64,000 nucleotides of DNA. Origin: Neobacillus bataviensis (GTDB lineage: Bacteria > Bacillota > Bacilli > Bacillales_B > DSM-18226). The notes below the pieces were generated by a model, which was not told where the DNA came from, searched no databases, and worked only from the letters and a program-made list of their open reading frames with translations. The position numbers and the translations under genes were made by a program. Below are positions 1-8,404 of the stretch, in pieces. How positions within the stretch are numbered: the first letter of the stretch is position 1; each line of letters opens with the position of its first letter. Location: contig NZ_JAHXYW010000001.1 of assembly GCF_019969725.1 (NCBI RefSeq), positions 1 through 64,000 of the forward strand, in the 5' to 3' direction.

Positions 1-510
1 ATTCCTCATGCACAAAACGTTCCGTAAACAAATTTAATTAAACCATTTATACCTTTAGTCCATCGGAAAACTCTATTAAGTTTTATATCCAGATTATATT
101 TTATGCAATTTTGGCTTATCCCCTCTTAAACTCCTCCTTTGTACCTAAAGGCAATAAAAATAGCGGGGTATAAACAAGTTTGCATAAAAACTTGCATATA
201 TCCAGCATTTTGTAATCGATCATAAATTAACAATCGCACCCGTTAGTATAAGTACAATTTTTCACAAATTTTCTTTAAGTCCACAGCATTAGCGGTGGTT
301 TTTTATTTTTACCAATGGTTTTGGATATTAACCCAACGATGCCATTGTCAGGAATTGTAGGAGAGCTGTCTCCTTTTAGGTGTCCCGTATCAGAATGAAA
401 CAGGATAACATATTGTCGATAAGAAAATATTTACACTCATAATTTCTCATGATAAATTCTTAATAAGGAACGATTTATACCTTAATAAAAGGTGAGAGAG
501 GAGCGGTTTT
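1..510. other. Intergenic region, no gene seen
   Basis: No convincing reading frame on either strand. It contains a half copy of the dispersed hairpin element near 233-269 and a short hairpin near 359-376 (AGGAGA/TCTCCT followed by T residues) that could end a transcript entering from the left. The stretch before 511 should hold the promoter of the secreted protein gene, but no clear -35/-10 pair could be chosen. Confidence 0.5.
233..269 (+). repeat. Dispersed hairpin element, 3' half
   Basis: Only the right-hand conserved box is present: GCACCCGTTAGTATAAGTAC followed by a TTTTTCACAAA tail. Matches the 3' box of full copies such as 3874-3980. Confidence 0.6.
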
Positions 511-1068
511 ATGTTAAAGAAAAAATTAATCGCTGTTATTGGGGGGATGGCTTTAAGCCTTAGTATAGTCGGTACGGCTTTGGCAGCACCCAATTCCGAC
601 AATAGTAGTGAGACCAATAAACAATTGACACAAGTGCGACAAGCCACGGAGAAGTACCACGACTTTAAGGTGGCACTACAAAATGGTTATATCAATACTG
701 AAGAAGTTGCAGTTAGTCCTGAAGGTGTAATGGGCATTCACTTTGTAAATCCAGCGTTGATGTTTGATGGTGGAGTTCTGAATCAAAACCAACCAGAAGT
801 TCTCCTTTATAATCCGAGCAATGATGGCGGATACAAATTAGTGGGTGTGGAATATTATGTTCCTGCTTTTATGACAAATGAGCATCCAGCCTTATTTGGC
901 CACCCATTTGATGGCAGTATGCTGAATCATGATCTAGACCCAACCAAATTAACTGGCGCAGAAATACAAAATCCACTTAATAGACACTATGATTTACATG
1001 TATGGTTATGGCATGCCAATCCAGCAGGAATATTTGCTCCCTGGAATCCATCTATTAAGATAAAATAG
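511..1068 (+). CDS. Secreted protein of unknown function
   Basis: 185 residues with a clear Sec signal peptide: KKK near the N-terminus, a hydrophobic stretch and an AxA-type cleavage site near residue 25. The mature part is soluble and rich in His, Asn and aromatic residues, and ends in a motif YDLHVWLWHANPAGIF (about residues 160-175). Several histidines (HPALFGHPF, LNHD, HVWLWH) could bind a metal, but that is inference. GAGGAG precedes the ATG. The gene stands alone and is followed by a strong hairpin at 1071-1107. I recognise the general look of a conserved secreted hypothetical family but cannot name a function. Confidence 0.8.
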   Translation: MLKKKLIAVIGGMALSLSIVGTALAAPNSDNSSETNKQLTQVRQATEKYHDFKVALQNGYINTEEVAVSPEGVMGIHFVNPALMFDGGVLNQNQPEVLLYNPSNDGGYKLVGVEYYVPAFMTNEHPALFGHPFDGSMLNHDLDPTKLTGAEIQNPLNRHYDLHVWLWHANPAGIFAPWNPSIKIK

Positions 1069-1070
1069 GG

Positions 1071-1107
1071 AACACAAGCCTAACGTGATAACCGTTAGGC
1101 TTGTGTT
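1071..1107 (+). terminator. Hairpin downstream of secreted protein gene
   Basis: Perfect 15-bp inverted repeat (AACACAAGCCTAACG and its complement) with a 7-nt loop; a T tract follows about 10 nt later, so it is a probable but not ideal intrinsic terminator. Confidence 0.65.
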
Positions 1108-1260
1108 ATAAGGAACTTTTTTTCATTCTTATTATATGAATTCTAATTTAGGAAAAACATACTTTATTTTGTAACGGAAATGTAATAATTTTAAAACAAT
1201 TTCCATTAGAAACTAATGACATAATACAAAATGCCTAGAGCATAAATTTAGAAGGGGATT

Positions 1261-1710
1261 ATGTTCCCATTTTTAATTTATGGAGGTGGTGTGTTTTGGC
1301 TAGGTTCAGTTTTATTTGTTGATTTTCTACTCATGCCTGTAATTTCAAGTCTTGAACCAAAATATCAAAGTGCAGTAATGAAGCCGTTAGGCAAACGTGC
1401 AAGTGGTGTAATGATTACTGTAAGCACTTTAACGATTTTATCGGGAATTGGTATTGGATTTAAAATTGGAATTTTTGATAGACTTTCAACAACTTATGGC
1501 ACATATTATATTACTTCTTTATGTATTGCTATTGTACTTTGGTTTTGGGGATTATTTGTATTAACTCCGACAGAAAAAAAATTAAGACAGTATAAAGAAG
1601 GAACTCCAGAATTTTCAAAACAATTAGCTAAACTTAAAATGTTAATCATGACTGAATTAATTGGTATGCTAGTTTTATTTGTGTTTATGGTGCTTATGCG
1701 TTTTGCTTAA
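1261..1710 (+). CDS. Four-TM membrane protein, CopD/DUF2269-like
   Basis: 149 residues with four predicted membrane segments (about 5-28, 50-70, 82-104 and 126-147). A charged loop (PTEKKLRQYKEG) separates the last two. Size and layout resemble small CopD/DUF2269-type integral membrane proteins, but no diagnostic motif is visible, so the family call is tentative. GGGG just upstream serves as RBS. Single-gene unit with its own terminator at 1729-1770. No neighbour suggests a substrate. Confidence 0.7.
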   Translation: MFPFLIYGGGVFWLGSVLFVDFLLMPVISSLEPKYQSAVMKPLGKRASGVMITVSTLTILSGIGIGFKIGIFDRLSTTYGTYYITSLCIAIVLWFWGLFVLTPTEKKLRQYKEGTPEFSKQLAKLKMLIMTELIGMLVLFVFMVLMRFA

Positions 1711-1728
1711 TAATTTAAATTTGAATAA

Positions 1729-1770
1729 AACAAAAAAGAAAAGGTTGCGGAATACCATTTCTTTTTTGTT
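1729..1770 (+). terminator. Intrinsic terminator
   Basis: AACAAAAAAGAAA pairs with TTTCTTTTTTGTT, T-rich on the 3' side, just after the stop of the membrane protein gene. Confidence 0.6.
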
Positions 1771-1821
1771 TGTTGCTATTTTGTACAAACATAGGAGAAA
1801 TTGCCAAATGATTTCAATCTC

Positions 1822-1886
1822 AAGAAGAAAAAGCCGCCAAATTGGCAGCTAGATCTTCCACTCTTGCACCAGTAAGCTAAATAAGC
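1822..1886 (+). repeat. Dispersed hairpin element, hairpin plus 3' box
   Basis: AAGAAAAAGCCGCC, a stem pairing AGCCGCCAA with TTGGCAGCT, then CTCTTGCACCAGTAAGCTAA. The 5' CCCGTTAG box is not recognisable. Confidence 0.7.
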
Positions 1887-1900
1887 ATTTTAAGAAGCCA

Positions 1901-2179
1901 TTAAAACTCCCCAGCGTCTGTTTCTCTTCTAATTGGAAAACTTTCCTTTGCAACATCCTCAAGATGGAGTGTTCCGTGAATACCATTAACTTTTTTCTTA
2001 TCCACCATTTTTGAGTAAAATCTTTCGTAGAAATCAGTGTCGTCAAGGTTTGGGAAATCACTTGTAAATGCAATGTCATTACCATTTGAAAAAAAAATAT
2101 CAAATAGTTCAATATCCACTTCATAAATTTAAAACGTACTGTTAATTGCACCGTCAATTACCTGAACATTTTTCTTCAT
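1901..2179 (-). pseudogene. Small unknown protein, in-frame TAA
   Basis: Reading from the ATG at 2179, frame 1 encodes 16 residues (MKKNVQVIDGAINSTF), then TAA, then 75 more codons in the same frame to a natural TAA. Residues after the stop (IYEVDIELFDIFFSNGND...) look like normal protein, so this is one gene of about 92 codons broken by one nonsense codon, most simply GAA to TAA. GGAGAA precedes the ATG. The protein is acidic with no recognisable domain. A strain-specific loss or a base-calling error would both explain it; the 72-residue fragment starting at 2119 has no RBS. Confidence 0.7.
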
Positions 2180-2235
2180 AACATTCTCCTTTTTAAAGCT
2201 AATTCCATTTTAATTCACCTTTAAAAAAGTGATTT

Positions 2236-2330
2236 CCTTCTTAAACTAAACTGCCCCGTTAGCTGAATAAGAAAAAGCCACCAAGAATTTTTGGCAGCTG
2301 AATCGTCAACTCTTGACCCTTTGCTTAAAA
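2236..2330 (+). repeat. Dispersed hairpin element, full copy
   Basis: 5' box CTGCCCCGTTAGCTGAATAA, hairpin AGCCACCAAGAATTTTTGGC, then AACTCTTGACCC. Lies between the decayed gene and mntH. Confidence 0.8.
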
Positions 2331-2365
2331 AGAAACTTAGAATAAATAGGAGGTTAAAACGTTCT

Positions 2366-3625
2366 TTAGTCAATAAAAGTATGATATAACAAAAATAAAT
2401 TAAGACTTATAATAAGTACGGCAATTATCCACGCGCAGATCGAAGTTACTAAATGGTTTACAAGTTTCCCCATTAGTTTTTTGTTACTTGTAAACATAAT
2501 TAAAGGTATTAAAGCAAATGCAATTCCAAAAGAGAGAACGACTTGACTTAAAACAAGAGCTTTAGAAGGATTAATTCCCATTAGAATTATTCCTAACGGC
2601 GGTATCATTGTTATAAATCGTCTCAAATAAATAGGTATGCGTCGTTTAATAAAGCCTTGCATAATGATGTCACCTGACATAGTACCAACTGAAGAACTTG
2701 ATAATCCTGCGGATAACAATCCAATTCCAAAACATATTGCCACAAAGGGTCCAAGTATTTTTCCAAATTCATTAAAAGCAAATTCTAAATCACTTACATT
2801 AAGTCCGTTCTTATTAAATAATGCCGCTGAGACGATTAACATACTCGCGTTTATCCCACCTGCAATAATCATCGCAATAATGACATCTACAAACTCATAT
2901 TTAAAAATCTTTTTCCGTTCTTCTTCAGTTTCTCCGACAATTCTATTTTGTGTTAAGGCAGAATGCAGATAAATGGCATGTGGCATCACTGTTGCTCCCA
3001 GCATCCCAGCCCCTAATAAAACGCTATCAACATTCTGAAATTTGAGCGTGAAAAGACCAGAAAGAATTGCCGTTGCATCTGGTGCTGCATAGATAACTTG
3101 AACCCCAAAAACTATTACAACAATAAAAATCATAGCTGTAATAACAGCTTCTAACAGACGCATTCCTCGCCTTTGAATCTCCAAAATGACGAATGAACCA
3201 ATGGCTGCAATAATAGCAGCGAAAACAAGTGGGATATCAAAGAGTAAATAGATTCCAAGCGATGCACCAATAAATTCTGCCAGATCTGTTGCCATAACGA
3301 CAAGTTCAGCTTGTATCCATAAAAGTATTGAAGTCTTCTTTGAAAACTTTTCTCGGCAAACTTCAGGGAGGTTTTTACCTGTTGCAATCCCTAACTTGGC
3401 AGACATCGTTTGAATCAAAACAGCCATTAAATTAGAAACTAAAATGACCCATAATAATGTGTATCCATACTTAGACCCTGCCGAAATGTTTGTTGCATAA
3501 TTACCTGGATCGATATATGCCACAGCAGCAATAAAGGCAGGACCTAAAAAAGGCAGCAATCTTTTAATTCCATTAGAATCTCCTTTTATAGGAGAATTAG
3601 AAGTTCTATTCAAAGAGTTAGACAA
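2366..3625 (-). CDS. mntH: NRAMP-family Mn(II)/divalent metal transporter MntH
   Basis: 419 residues, about eleven membrane segments, the usual length for bacterial MntH. The NRAMP signature DPGN sits at residues 39-42 in TM1 and MPH at 214-216 in TM6; these unwound-helix motifs carry the metal ligands in known structures. Proton-coupled uptake of manganese across the cytoplasmic membrane is the expected role. The reading frame begins at a TTG, preceded by AAGGAGG at a slightly long spacing. Monocistronic. A palindrome AGTTTA-N7-TAAACT lies upstream at 3663-3681 and could be an MntR site. Confidence 0.95.
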   Translation of the reverse strand: MSNSLNRTSNSPIKGDSNGIKRLLPFLGPAFIAAVAYIDPGNYATNISAGSKYGYTLLWVILVSNLMAVLIQTMSAKLGIATGKNLPEVCREKFSKKTSILLWIQAELVVMATDLAEFIGASLGIYLLFDIPLVFAAIIAAIGSFVILEIQRRGMRLLEAVITAMIFIVVIVFGVQVIYAAPDATAILSGLFTLKFQNVDSVLLGAGMLGATVMPHAIYLHSALTQNRIVGETEEERKKIFKYEFVDVIIAMIIAGGINASMLIVSAALFNKNGLNVSDLEFAFNEFGKILGPFVAICFGIGLLSAGLSSSSVGTMSGDIIMQGFIKRRIPIYLRRFITMIPPLGIILMGINPSKALVLSQVVLSFGIAFALIPLIMFTSNKKLMGKLVNHLVTSICAWIIAVLIISLNLFLLYHTFID

Positions 3626-3662
3626 TTTTTGGGTCCAACCTCCTTCTTTTATCCGAACTTAT

Positions 3663-3681
3663 AGTTTATTTTTGGTAAACT
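3663..3681 (-). promoter_or_regulatory. Candidate MntR operator upstream of mntH
   Basis: Inverted repeat AGTTTA-N7-TAAACT about 40 bp upstream of the mntH start. MntR controls mntH in B. subtilis through a palindrome of similar size, but the core here differs from the box I remember, so this is a positional guess. Confidence 0.35.
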
Positions 3682-3873
3682 TTTTTTCGCTAATGCTTTT
3701 TAGGGGTCTCAGGTTGTAAACCATGAAGTTATTGGGCTTTCTAAAAGATTAGATACCAACAATAATAAATACAGTATTTAAAGATATCGGAGTAGTATTT
3801 TTTCCAAATTTTTTTCGTTATCGGCACCACTATTTTAGTTTGCTTTCTTTTTAACAGGCTATGCTATTTGAGA

Positions 3874-3980
3874 TTCTTCTTCAACAAACCTGCCCCGTTA
3901 GCATAACAAGCAAAAAAGACCGCCGCAGCGATCCATCTTGAACTCTTGCACCTGTTACTTTAAGTACATTCCTTCACAAC
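3874..3980 (+). repeat. Dispersed hairpin element, full copy (type example)
   Basis: Best-preserved copy: ATTCTTCTTCAAC lead, CCTGCCCCGTTAGCATAACA box, AAAAAAGACCGCCGCAGCGATC hairpin region, AACTCTTGCACCTGTTA box, TTTAAGTACATTCCTTCACA tail. Read on the minus strand, the stem is followed by a T run. Confidence 0.85.
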
Positions 3981-4077
3981 TGTAAATTAAATTGATATGT
4001 TGCTTTTACGAATTAGCAATCCATGATTGTCGGGTAGGCATAATAAAAAACACGGTTAGAAATAACTGTGCCCAAAA

Positions 4078-4592
4078 TTAACAATCACCATGTTTATTTA
4101 GATGCAGTGGAGGTGGGACAAGCCATCCTTTTTCTCTATTTAAACGAAGCACTTTTGCTCCAAGGGCTACCTTTTGGTTATGAAATTGAACGTACATCAT
4201 AGCAACGTCTTCCCTGATGGATTTACCGATTACTTGGCTGCAAGTTACTAATCCAGCAGCAATAATAGCGGAAAGTGTAGCTGCAATTGCTGGATCTGGA
4301 ATTCTTGCACCTACTGGAATCTCCTCCAAACATGCATCTGGGGGCTCTGGTGCAGCAGGTGGTAAGCCCACACCGTTTTCTTTTATAAACTCTTCAACCT
4401 GTTTTTTTCTTGCTGGCAAGTTTCAATTGCCTCTACTAATAACTTCTTTAAATCTTCATCACCTGCGTGGTTGATCATCGTTTGGTTTGATAACCTGCAC
4501 TCAGACTATTTCCGACTAGTTGAGAAGCCCAAATATCAAAGACTTCCCCGTAATGTAAAGGCTCTTCCTTTGGATTTCCAGAAAGTACTCAT
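4078..4592 (-). pseudogene. DUF3231 protein, multiple frameshifts
   Basis: The piece from about 4417 to 4078 reads as the C-terminal two thirds of a single-domain DUF3231 protein (EEIPVGARIPDP..., VTCSQVIGKSIREDVAMMY, NREKGWLVPPP). Upstream, further pieces lie in shifted frames: LSGNPKEEPLHYGEVFDIW (about 4583-4525) and MINHAGDEDLKKLLVEAIET (about 4460-4405). One break is at a run of seven A residues (minus strand) near 4405, another near 4468, a third just after the ATG at 4592. At least three lesions make this a decayed gene rather than one sequencing slip. Related intact copies lie at 26374, 29388 and 49821. Confidence 0.8.
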
Positions 4593-4701
4593 ATACGAGC
4601 TGCATTTATTACCAAATTTAAGGGTGTGCACTAATAAATGTATATTTTTATAATAGTATCTAAACCTAAAGTAATGCTATTGGATTGAAGCGGGTGATCA
4701 T

Positions 4702-5241
4702 ATGGCAAATAAAGACAGCATCATCTCGATGCAGGATAAAAATTATTATACGACCGAAGAATTAATTGACCACAAGATAGATATTTGGCAAGAACATGTT
4801 CTTTTTTCTGGCTAATGGTGGTTTGGGGTTGCCCTCTCAATTATCCCGTGGAATTAGAAAAAAAAAATTACAGATCGAATAATGTATGTCGGCTTTTATA
4901 TAATGGCAATTTCAACCCTGCTTGATATTTTAGGAGACCAAATAGGTATTTGGCATTATCGGTTTCATGTAATCCTGACACTTCCTACCTATTTCCCATG
5001 GGATGTTACGCTCATGCCTGTATCGGTAATGATTCTCTTGCAATTCTTCCCAAAAATAAATCCATGGTTTAAAGCAATATTTTTCGCACTTTTAACTTCC
5101 TATATAGCAGAACCATTTTTTGACTGGCTGGGCATTTATGAGCCAAATGCCTGGCATTATAGTTATTCTGTCCCGATTCAGATTCTTCTTTTTATGAGTG
5201 CATTTTGGCTTACCCAACGGACTAAGTTTTCTCCATTGTAA
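4702..5241 (+). pseudogene. CBO0543-family membrane protein, two in-frame stops
   Basis: One frame runs from the ATG at 4702 to 5241 (179 codons) but is interrupted by TAA at codon 38 and TAG at codon 52. Sequence on both sides is coherent: soluble N-terminus (MANKDSIISMQDKNYYTTEE), then WWFGVALSIIPWN, then helices with DILGDQIGIWHY and FPWDVTLMPV, matching the small multi-pass membrane proteins often annotated CBO0543 family. The part from 4882 has a start codon but lacks the first helix and an RBS, so the gene is probably inactive. A terminator follows at 5272-5309. Confidence 0.75.
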
Positions 5242-5271
5242 TAAAGGAACATGGATAATTTTTTCATTGGA

Positions 5272-5309
5272 AATACTCCTTTCTTGTAGCGAAGAGAGGA
5301 GTATTATTT
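5272..5309 (+). terminator. Intrinsic terminator
   Basis: AATACTCCT pairs with AGGAGTATT, with an inner TCTT/AAGA extension, followed by ATTTTA. Confidence 0.6.
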
Positions 5310-5321
5310 TACAGGGAACTA

Positions 5322-5450
5322 CCCTTATTCAATAAACTGCCCAGATAATTTAAGCACAACATTTCACAATCTTTCTTGTGCGAAAGGAAAAGGCGACCTC
5401 CGTCTTGAAGAATCGCCCCCGTTACTTTAAGTACAATTCTTTACAAAATT
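5322..5450 (+). repeat. Dispersed hairpin element, full but divergent
   Basis: CTGCCCAGATAATTTAAGCA, a GGCGA/TCGCC stem, then CCCCGTTACTTTAAGTACAA and TTTACAAAATTAC. It carries a TTTAAG-type tail after both boxes. Confidence 0.65.
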
Positions 5451-5573
5451 ACTTTTTCTCACATAGAAAAGGACGAAGTGCTTCTGCATTACCCCTGCGT
5501 GGAATAAGTAAAAATATTATCACTAGATACCCTTAATTGTCAGGTCATTTGTTGGAAGAGCTAAATTTATATC

Positions 5574-6773
5574 TTATACTGCTGTCGTAATAGACCATAC
5601 AAAAGGATCATTCATTTCATTCCAATTTTGTTTCATCTCCTCATCAGTCAACAAACATCTGTCTAAAGAGGCTTTTACAAGTTTTTTATCCATGTCGATT
5701 CCAATTAGGACAAGTTCATTTTTCCGATCTCCATACTTTTCATCCCAATCATTTCTTAATTCAGGATTTTCTTCAAAATACTGAGTTTGCTGTTCAGTAG
5801 GTAAAGAAGCAATCCAGTAAGAAACGGGCTCTAATTGTATCGATGGACCAGCTTGCGAGAATAATAAAGCTAAGTCATTTCTAGTTGCACACCATACAAT
5901 TCCCTTTGCCCTCACTATCACTTCAGGCATTTCCTCTACCCAATGATTAAATCTTTCAGAATGAAATGGAACCGAGCTTCTATAAACAAAGGAGCTTATC
6001 CCATACTCTTCCGTTTCAGGGGTATGCTCAGGTGCCTCTAATTCTTTTAACCATCCTGCCGATTGGCTTGCAGTTTCAAAATTAAATAAGCCTGTATTTA
6101 ATACCTCTTTAAGTGGAAGTTTTCCCTTAACGGTACGATGGAATTTTGCTTCAGGCTGGAGCTTTCTTAAAAATACCTCTAGTTGTCTTAATTGCTCCTC
6201 TTCTAGTAAATCACATTTATTTAGGACTAACACATCACAAAACTCAATTTGGTCTATTAATAAGTCCGCAACAGATCGATCGTCAGCTTCACCTAATGCC
6301 TGATTTCTTTCTAATAGAAGGTCGCCAGACGCAAAATCGTGCCAAAACCTATTTGCATCTACCACCGTGACCATGGTATCTAGCCGACAATACTTGGTCA
6401 GGTCAATCCCCAATTCTTCATCAATATAAGAAAATGTTTGAGCAACTGGGACTGGCTCGCTAATACCAGTTGATTCAATCACAATGTAATCAATGTTTCC
6501 TTTTTGGACGAGCCGTTCCACTTCCTTTAAAAGATCTTCTCTTAAAGTACAACAAATACATCCATTCGTTAGTTCTACCAGTTTTTCCTCCGTCCTATTA
6601 AGCCCGCCTCCTTGTTTAACCAATTCGGCATCTACATTAATTTCGCTCATGTCATTGACGATAACCGCAACTCTTAATCCCTCACGGTTTTGAAGAATAT
6701 AATTTAATAATGTTGTCTTACCTGCACCTAAATAGCCACTTAAAACGGTTACTGGAATTTTACTCTCTTTCAT
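5574..6773 (-). CDS. yciC: Zur-regulated COG0523 GTPase, YciC-like zinc metallochaperone
   Basis: 399 residues of the G3E GTPase family. Walker [10 protein letters not shown] at 13-21, the family metal motif CICC at 72-75, ESTG near 100 (Walker B region) and NKCD at 185-188, then the CobW C-terminal domain. YciC-type proteins are thought to deliver zinc to client proteins under zinc starvation. AGGAAGGA lies in front of the ATG. A Zur-like palindrome sits at 6800-6814. The neighbours (zinc-free L33, ZnuA, metal permease pair) all fit one zinc-limitation response. The exact client is unknown. Confidence 0.9.
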   Translation of the reverse strand: MKESKIPVTVLSGYLGAGKTTLLNYILQNREGLRVAVIVNDMSEINVDAELVKQGGGLNRTEEKLVELTNGCICCTLREDLLKEVERLVQKGNIDYIVIESTGISEPVPVAQTFSYIDEELGIDLTKYCRLDTMVTVVDANRFWHDFASGDLLLERNQALGEADDRSVADLLIDQIEFCDVLVLNKCDLLEEEQLRQLEVFLRKLQPEAKFHRTVKGKLPLKEVLNTGLFNFETASQSAGWLKELEAPEHTPETEEYGISSFVYRSSVPFHSERFNHWVEEMPEVIVRAKGIVWCATRNDLALLFSQAGPSIQLEPVSYWIASLPTEQQTQYFEENPELRNDWDEKYGDRKNELVLIGIDMDKKLVKASLDRCLLTDEEMKQNWNEMNDPFVWSITTAV

Positions 6774-6799
6774 TTTATCCTTCCTTTCCTTTTTTTAAA

Positions 6800-6814
6800 T
6801 CAAAATCATTACGA
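6800..6814 (-). promoter_or_regulatory. Zur box of yciC
   Basis: TCAAAATCATTACGA, a 7-1-7 palindrome two mismatches from TCGTAATNATTACGA, about 27 bp upstream of the yciC start. Confidence 0.7.
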
Positions 6815-6892
6815 TTTAAATATTATACTTATCCATGAATCATTGGAACATTGTTAATGTCCGCAGATTTAACCATCAACTCTGCAAAATAT

Positions 6893-7042
6893 CTACTTCG
6901 TTTCTCTATGTATTGTATAACGCTTCAATCTAGGAGAATATTTTCTTAATTCAAGCCTTTCAGGATTATTTCTTTTGTTCTTAGTAGTGATGTAATTTCG
7001 ATCCCCTGTTTCTGTACATTGCAAAGTTATTTTTACTCTCAT
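6893..7042 (-). CDS. rpmG: Ribosomal protein L33, zinc-independent paralogue
   Basis: 49 residues: [18 protein letters not shown] at the start and [11 protein letters not shown] at the end, unmistakably bL33. The zinc-binding form has two CxxC pairs; here the first is CTET and the second reads YSPR, so zinc cannot be bound. AAAGGAGG precedes the ATG. A near-perfect Zur box at 7065-7079 lies just upstream. In B. subtilis, such C-minus ribosomal paralogues replace the zinc forms during zinc starvation and free zinc for the cell; the same role is inferred here. Confidence 0.9.
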   Translation of the reverse strand: MRVKITLQCTETGDRNYITTKNKRNNPERLELRKYSPRLKRYTIHRETK

Positions 7043-7064
7043 ATACTTTCCTCCTTTTAATAAA

Positions 7065-7079
7065 TCGAAATCATTACGA
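7065..7079 (-). promoter_or_regulatory. Zur box of the L33 paralogue
   Basis: TCGAAATCATTACGA, one mismatch from TCGTAATNATTACGA, 23 bp before the rpmG start codon. Confidence 0.8.
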
Positions 7080-7176
7080 TTTGAATTTTACATTAGCTCT
7101 TTATATTTTGTCAATCTCGATATGTAAATTATGTTATTTGAAGCATTGTCACTTTAAAAAATTGACAATTTTAGTT

Positions 7177-7240
7177 TGAAGTCCAACTAAACGCTGCCCT
7201 TTTAGATCCAAAAGAAAAAGCACTAAAAAGGCAGCGTGAA
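7177..7240 (+). repeat. Dispersed hairpin element, 5' half and hairpin
   Basis: AAACGCTGCCCTTTTAGATC, AAAAGAAAAAGCACT and GGCAGCGT. GCTGCC and GGCAGC can pair as the stem. It sits directly after the znuA stop codon, in terminator position for the minus strand. Confidence 0.55.
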
Positions 7241-7244
7241 CTAA

Positions 7245-8177
7245 TTAATCTAAAATCGATAATTTCAACGCATCCAGATTTTTTTTCATAACACCAAAAT
7301 AGTCTAATCCTTGTTGTTGCTCTTCTTTCGTTAATCCTTCTAACGGATTTAATACTTCCGTTTTAGCACCTATTTCTTTTGCTAACGTTTCCGCCACTTT
7401 TGAAGATGTCATTTCCTCAAAATAAACAACCTTCATATTTTTCTTCTTTGTTAATTCCGTTAATTCAGCTAATTTCCCTAATGTGGGTTCAACATCTGGC
7501 GATAATCCTGCGATAGCAATTTGAGTCAATCCATATTGTTTTGCCAAGTATCCAAATGCAGCATGTTGTGTAACAAATTCTTTCTTCTTGGCTTTATCAA
7601 TAGTCTCTTTATATAAGTGATCCAAATCTGCTAACTCAGAATTTAAAGCCGTTGCATTTTTTTGAAATTGGTCTTTATTACTAGGATCTGCCTGTTCCAA
7701 AGCCTTAGCAATTGTGTTAACTTCTTGCTGAGCTAACACTGGAGAAAGCCAGACATGTGGATCTTTAGAAGCAGTATGCTCCTCCCCTTCCTCGGATTCC
7801 AGTGCATCCATCAATTTAATCCCACTGGAAGCTTCAACAACCTTTAATTTAGAATCATTAATACTTTTCAATACCTTTTCAGTCCAAAGTTCAAAGTATT
7901 GGCTATTGTAAATAAAAACATCTGCGTCTTGAATTTTTGCCATATCCTTTGCTGTCGGTTCCCAATCATGTGGTTCTACACCATTTGGTATTAAAAGTTC
8001 CACGTTTGCTGAGTCGCCTGCCACCTTTTTTGCAAAATAGTACATTGGATAAAAAGTAGTGACAATTTGCAGTTTTTTAGATCCTTCACTTGTTTTTTCA
8101 CTTTTCGTTGAAGCTGTGTTTGAGCAACCACTTACCATTAATAGAAAAATAACTAATGGGACTAACAGTCTTTTCAT
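7245..8177 (-). CDS. znuA: ZnuA/AdcA-type zinc-binding lipoprotein
   Basis: 310 residues from the second of two close ATGs, chosen because GGAGG lies 8 nt before it. Lipoprotein signal with lipobox LMVSGC (Cys18). Cluster A-1 metal-binding protein: H70 (VEPHDWEP), H141 (DPHVWLSP) and H205 (TQHAAFGY) match the three histidine ligands of ZnuA, with a short acidic/His loop at about 129-135 (ESEEGEEH). It would capture zinc outside the membrane for an ABC importer, but no permease or ATPase gene adjoins it. Two Zur boxes lie upstream. Confidence 0.9.
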   Translation of the reverse strand: MKRLLVPLVIFLLMVSGCSNTASTKSEKTSEGSKKLQIVTTFYPMYYFAKKVAGDSANVELLIPNGVEPHDWEPTAKDMAKIQDADVFIYNSQYFELWTEKVLKSINDSKLKVVEASSGIKLMDALESEEGEEHTASKDPHVWLSPVLAQQEVNTIAKALEQADPSNKDQFQKNATALNSELADLDHLYKETIDKAKKKEFVTQHAAFGYLAKQYGLTQIAIAGLSPDVEPTLGKLAELTELTKKKNMKVVYFEEMTSSKVAETLAKEIGAKTEVLNPLEGLTKEEQQQGLDYFGVMKKNLDALKLSILD

Positions 8178-8206
8178 GTTCATTTACCTCCAAAATTATC
8201 TTTAAT

Positions 8207-8221
8207 TAGGAATTATTACGA
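8207..8221. promoter_or_regulatory. Second Zur-like box near znuA
   Basis: TAGGAATTATTACGA; one half is perfect (ATTACGA) and the other has two mismatches. It is 30 bp from the znuA start. Confidence 0.55.
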
Positions 8222-8273
8222 TTTAAAGTGAATAATTATTTTGTAGTATTGAAGATTCTTAGTAATGTACAAA

Positions 8274-8288
8274 TCGTAATTATTACGA
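8274..8288. promoter_or_regulatory. Perfect Zur box in divergent znuA/permease promoter
   Basis: TCGTAATTATTACGA, an exact match to the B. subtilis Zur consensus. It lies between znuA and the divergent permease pair, so it probably controls both. Confidence 0.85.
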
Positions 8289-8404
8289 ATTAAATCTTAT
8301 AACGATTATTTATTTATGTCAATCATCAAATTTTAATGAAATGAATTAAGTATAAGTGCATATCCATATGATAGGCTTGATAGATTTGAGGAGGTAGACT
8401 TGTA

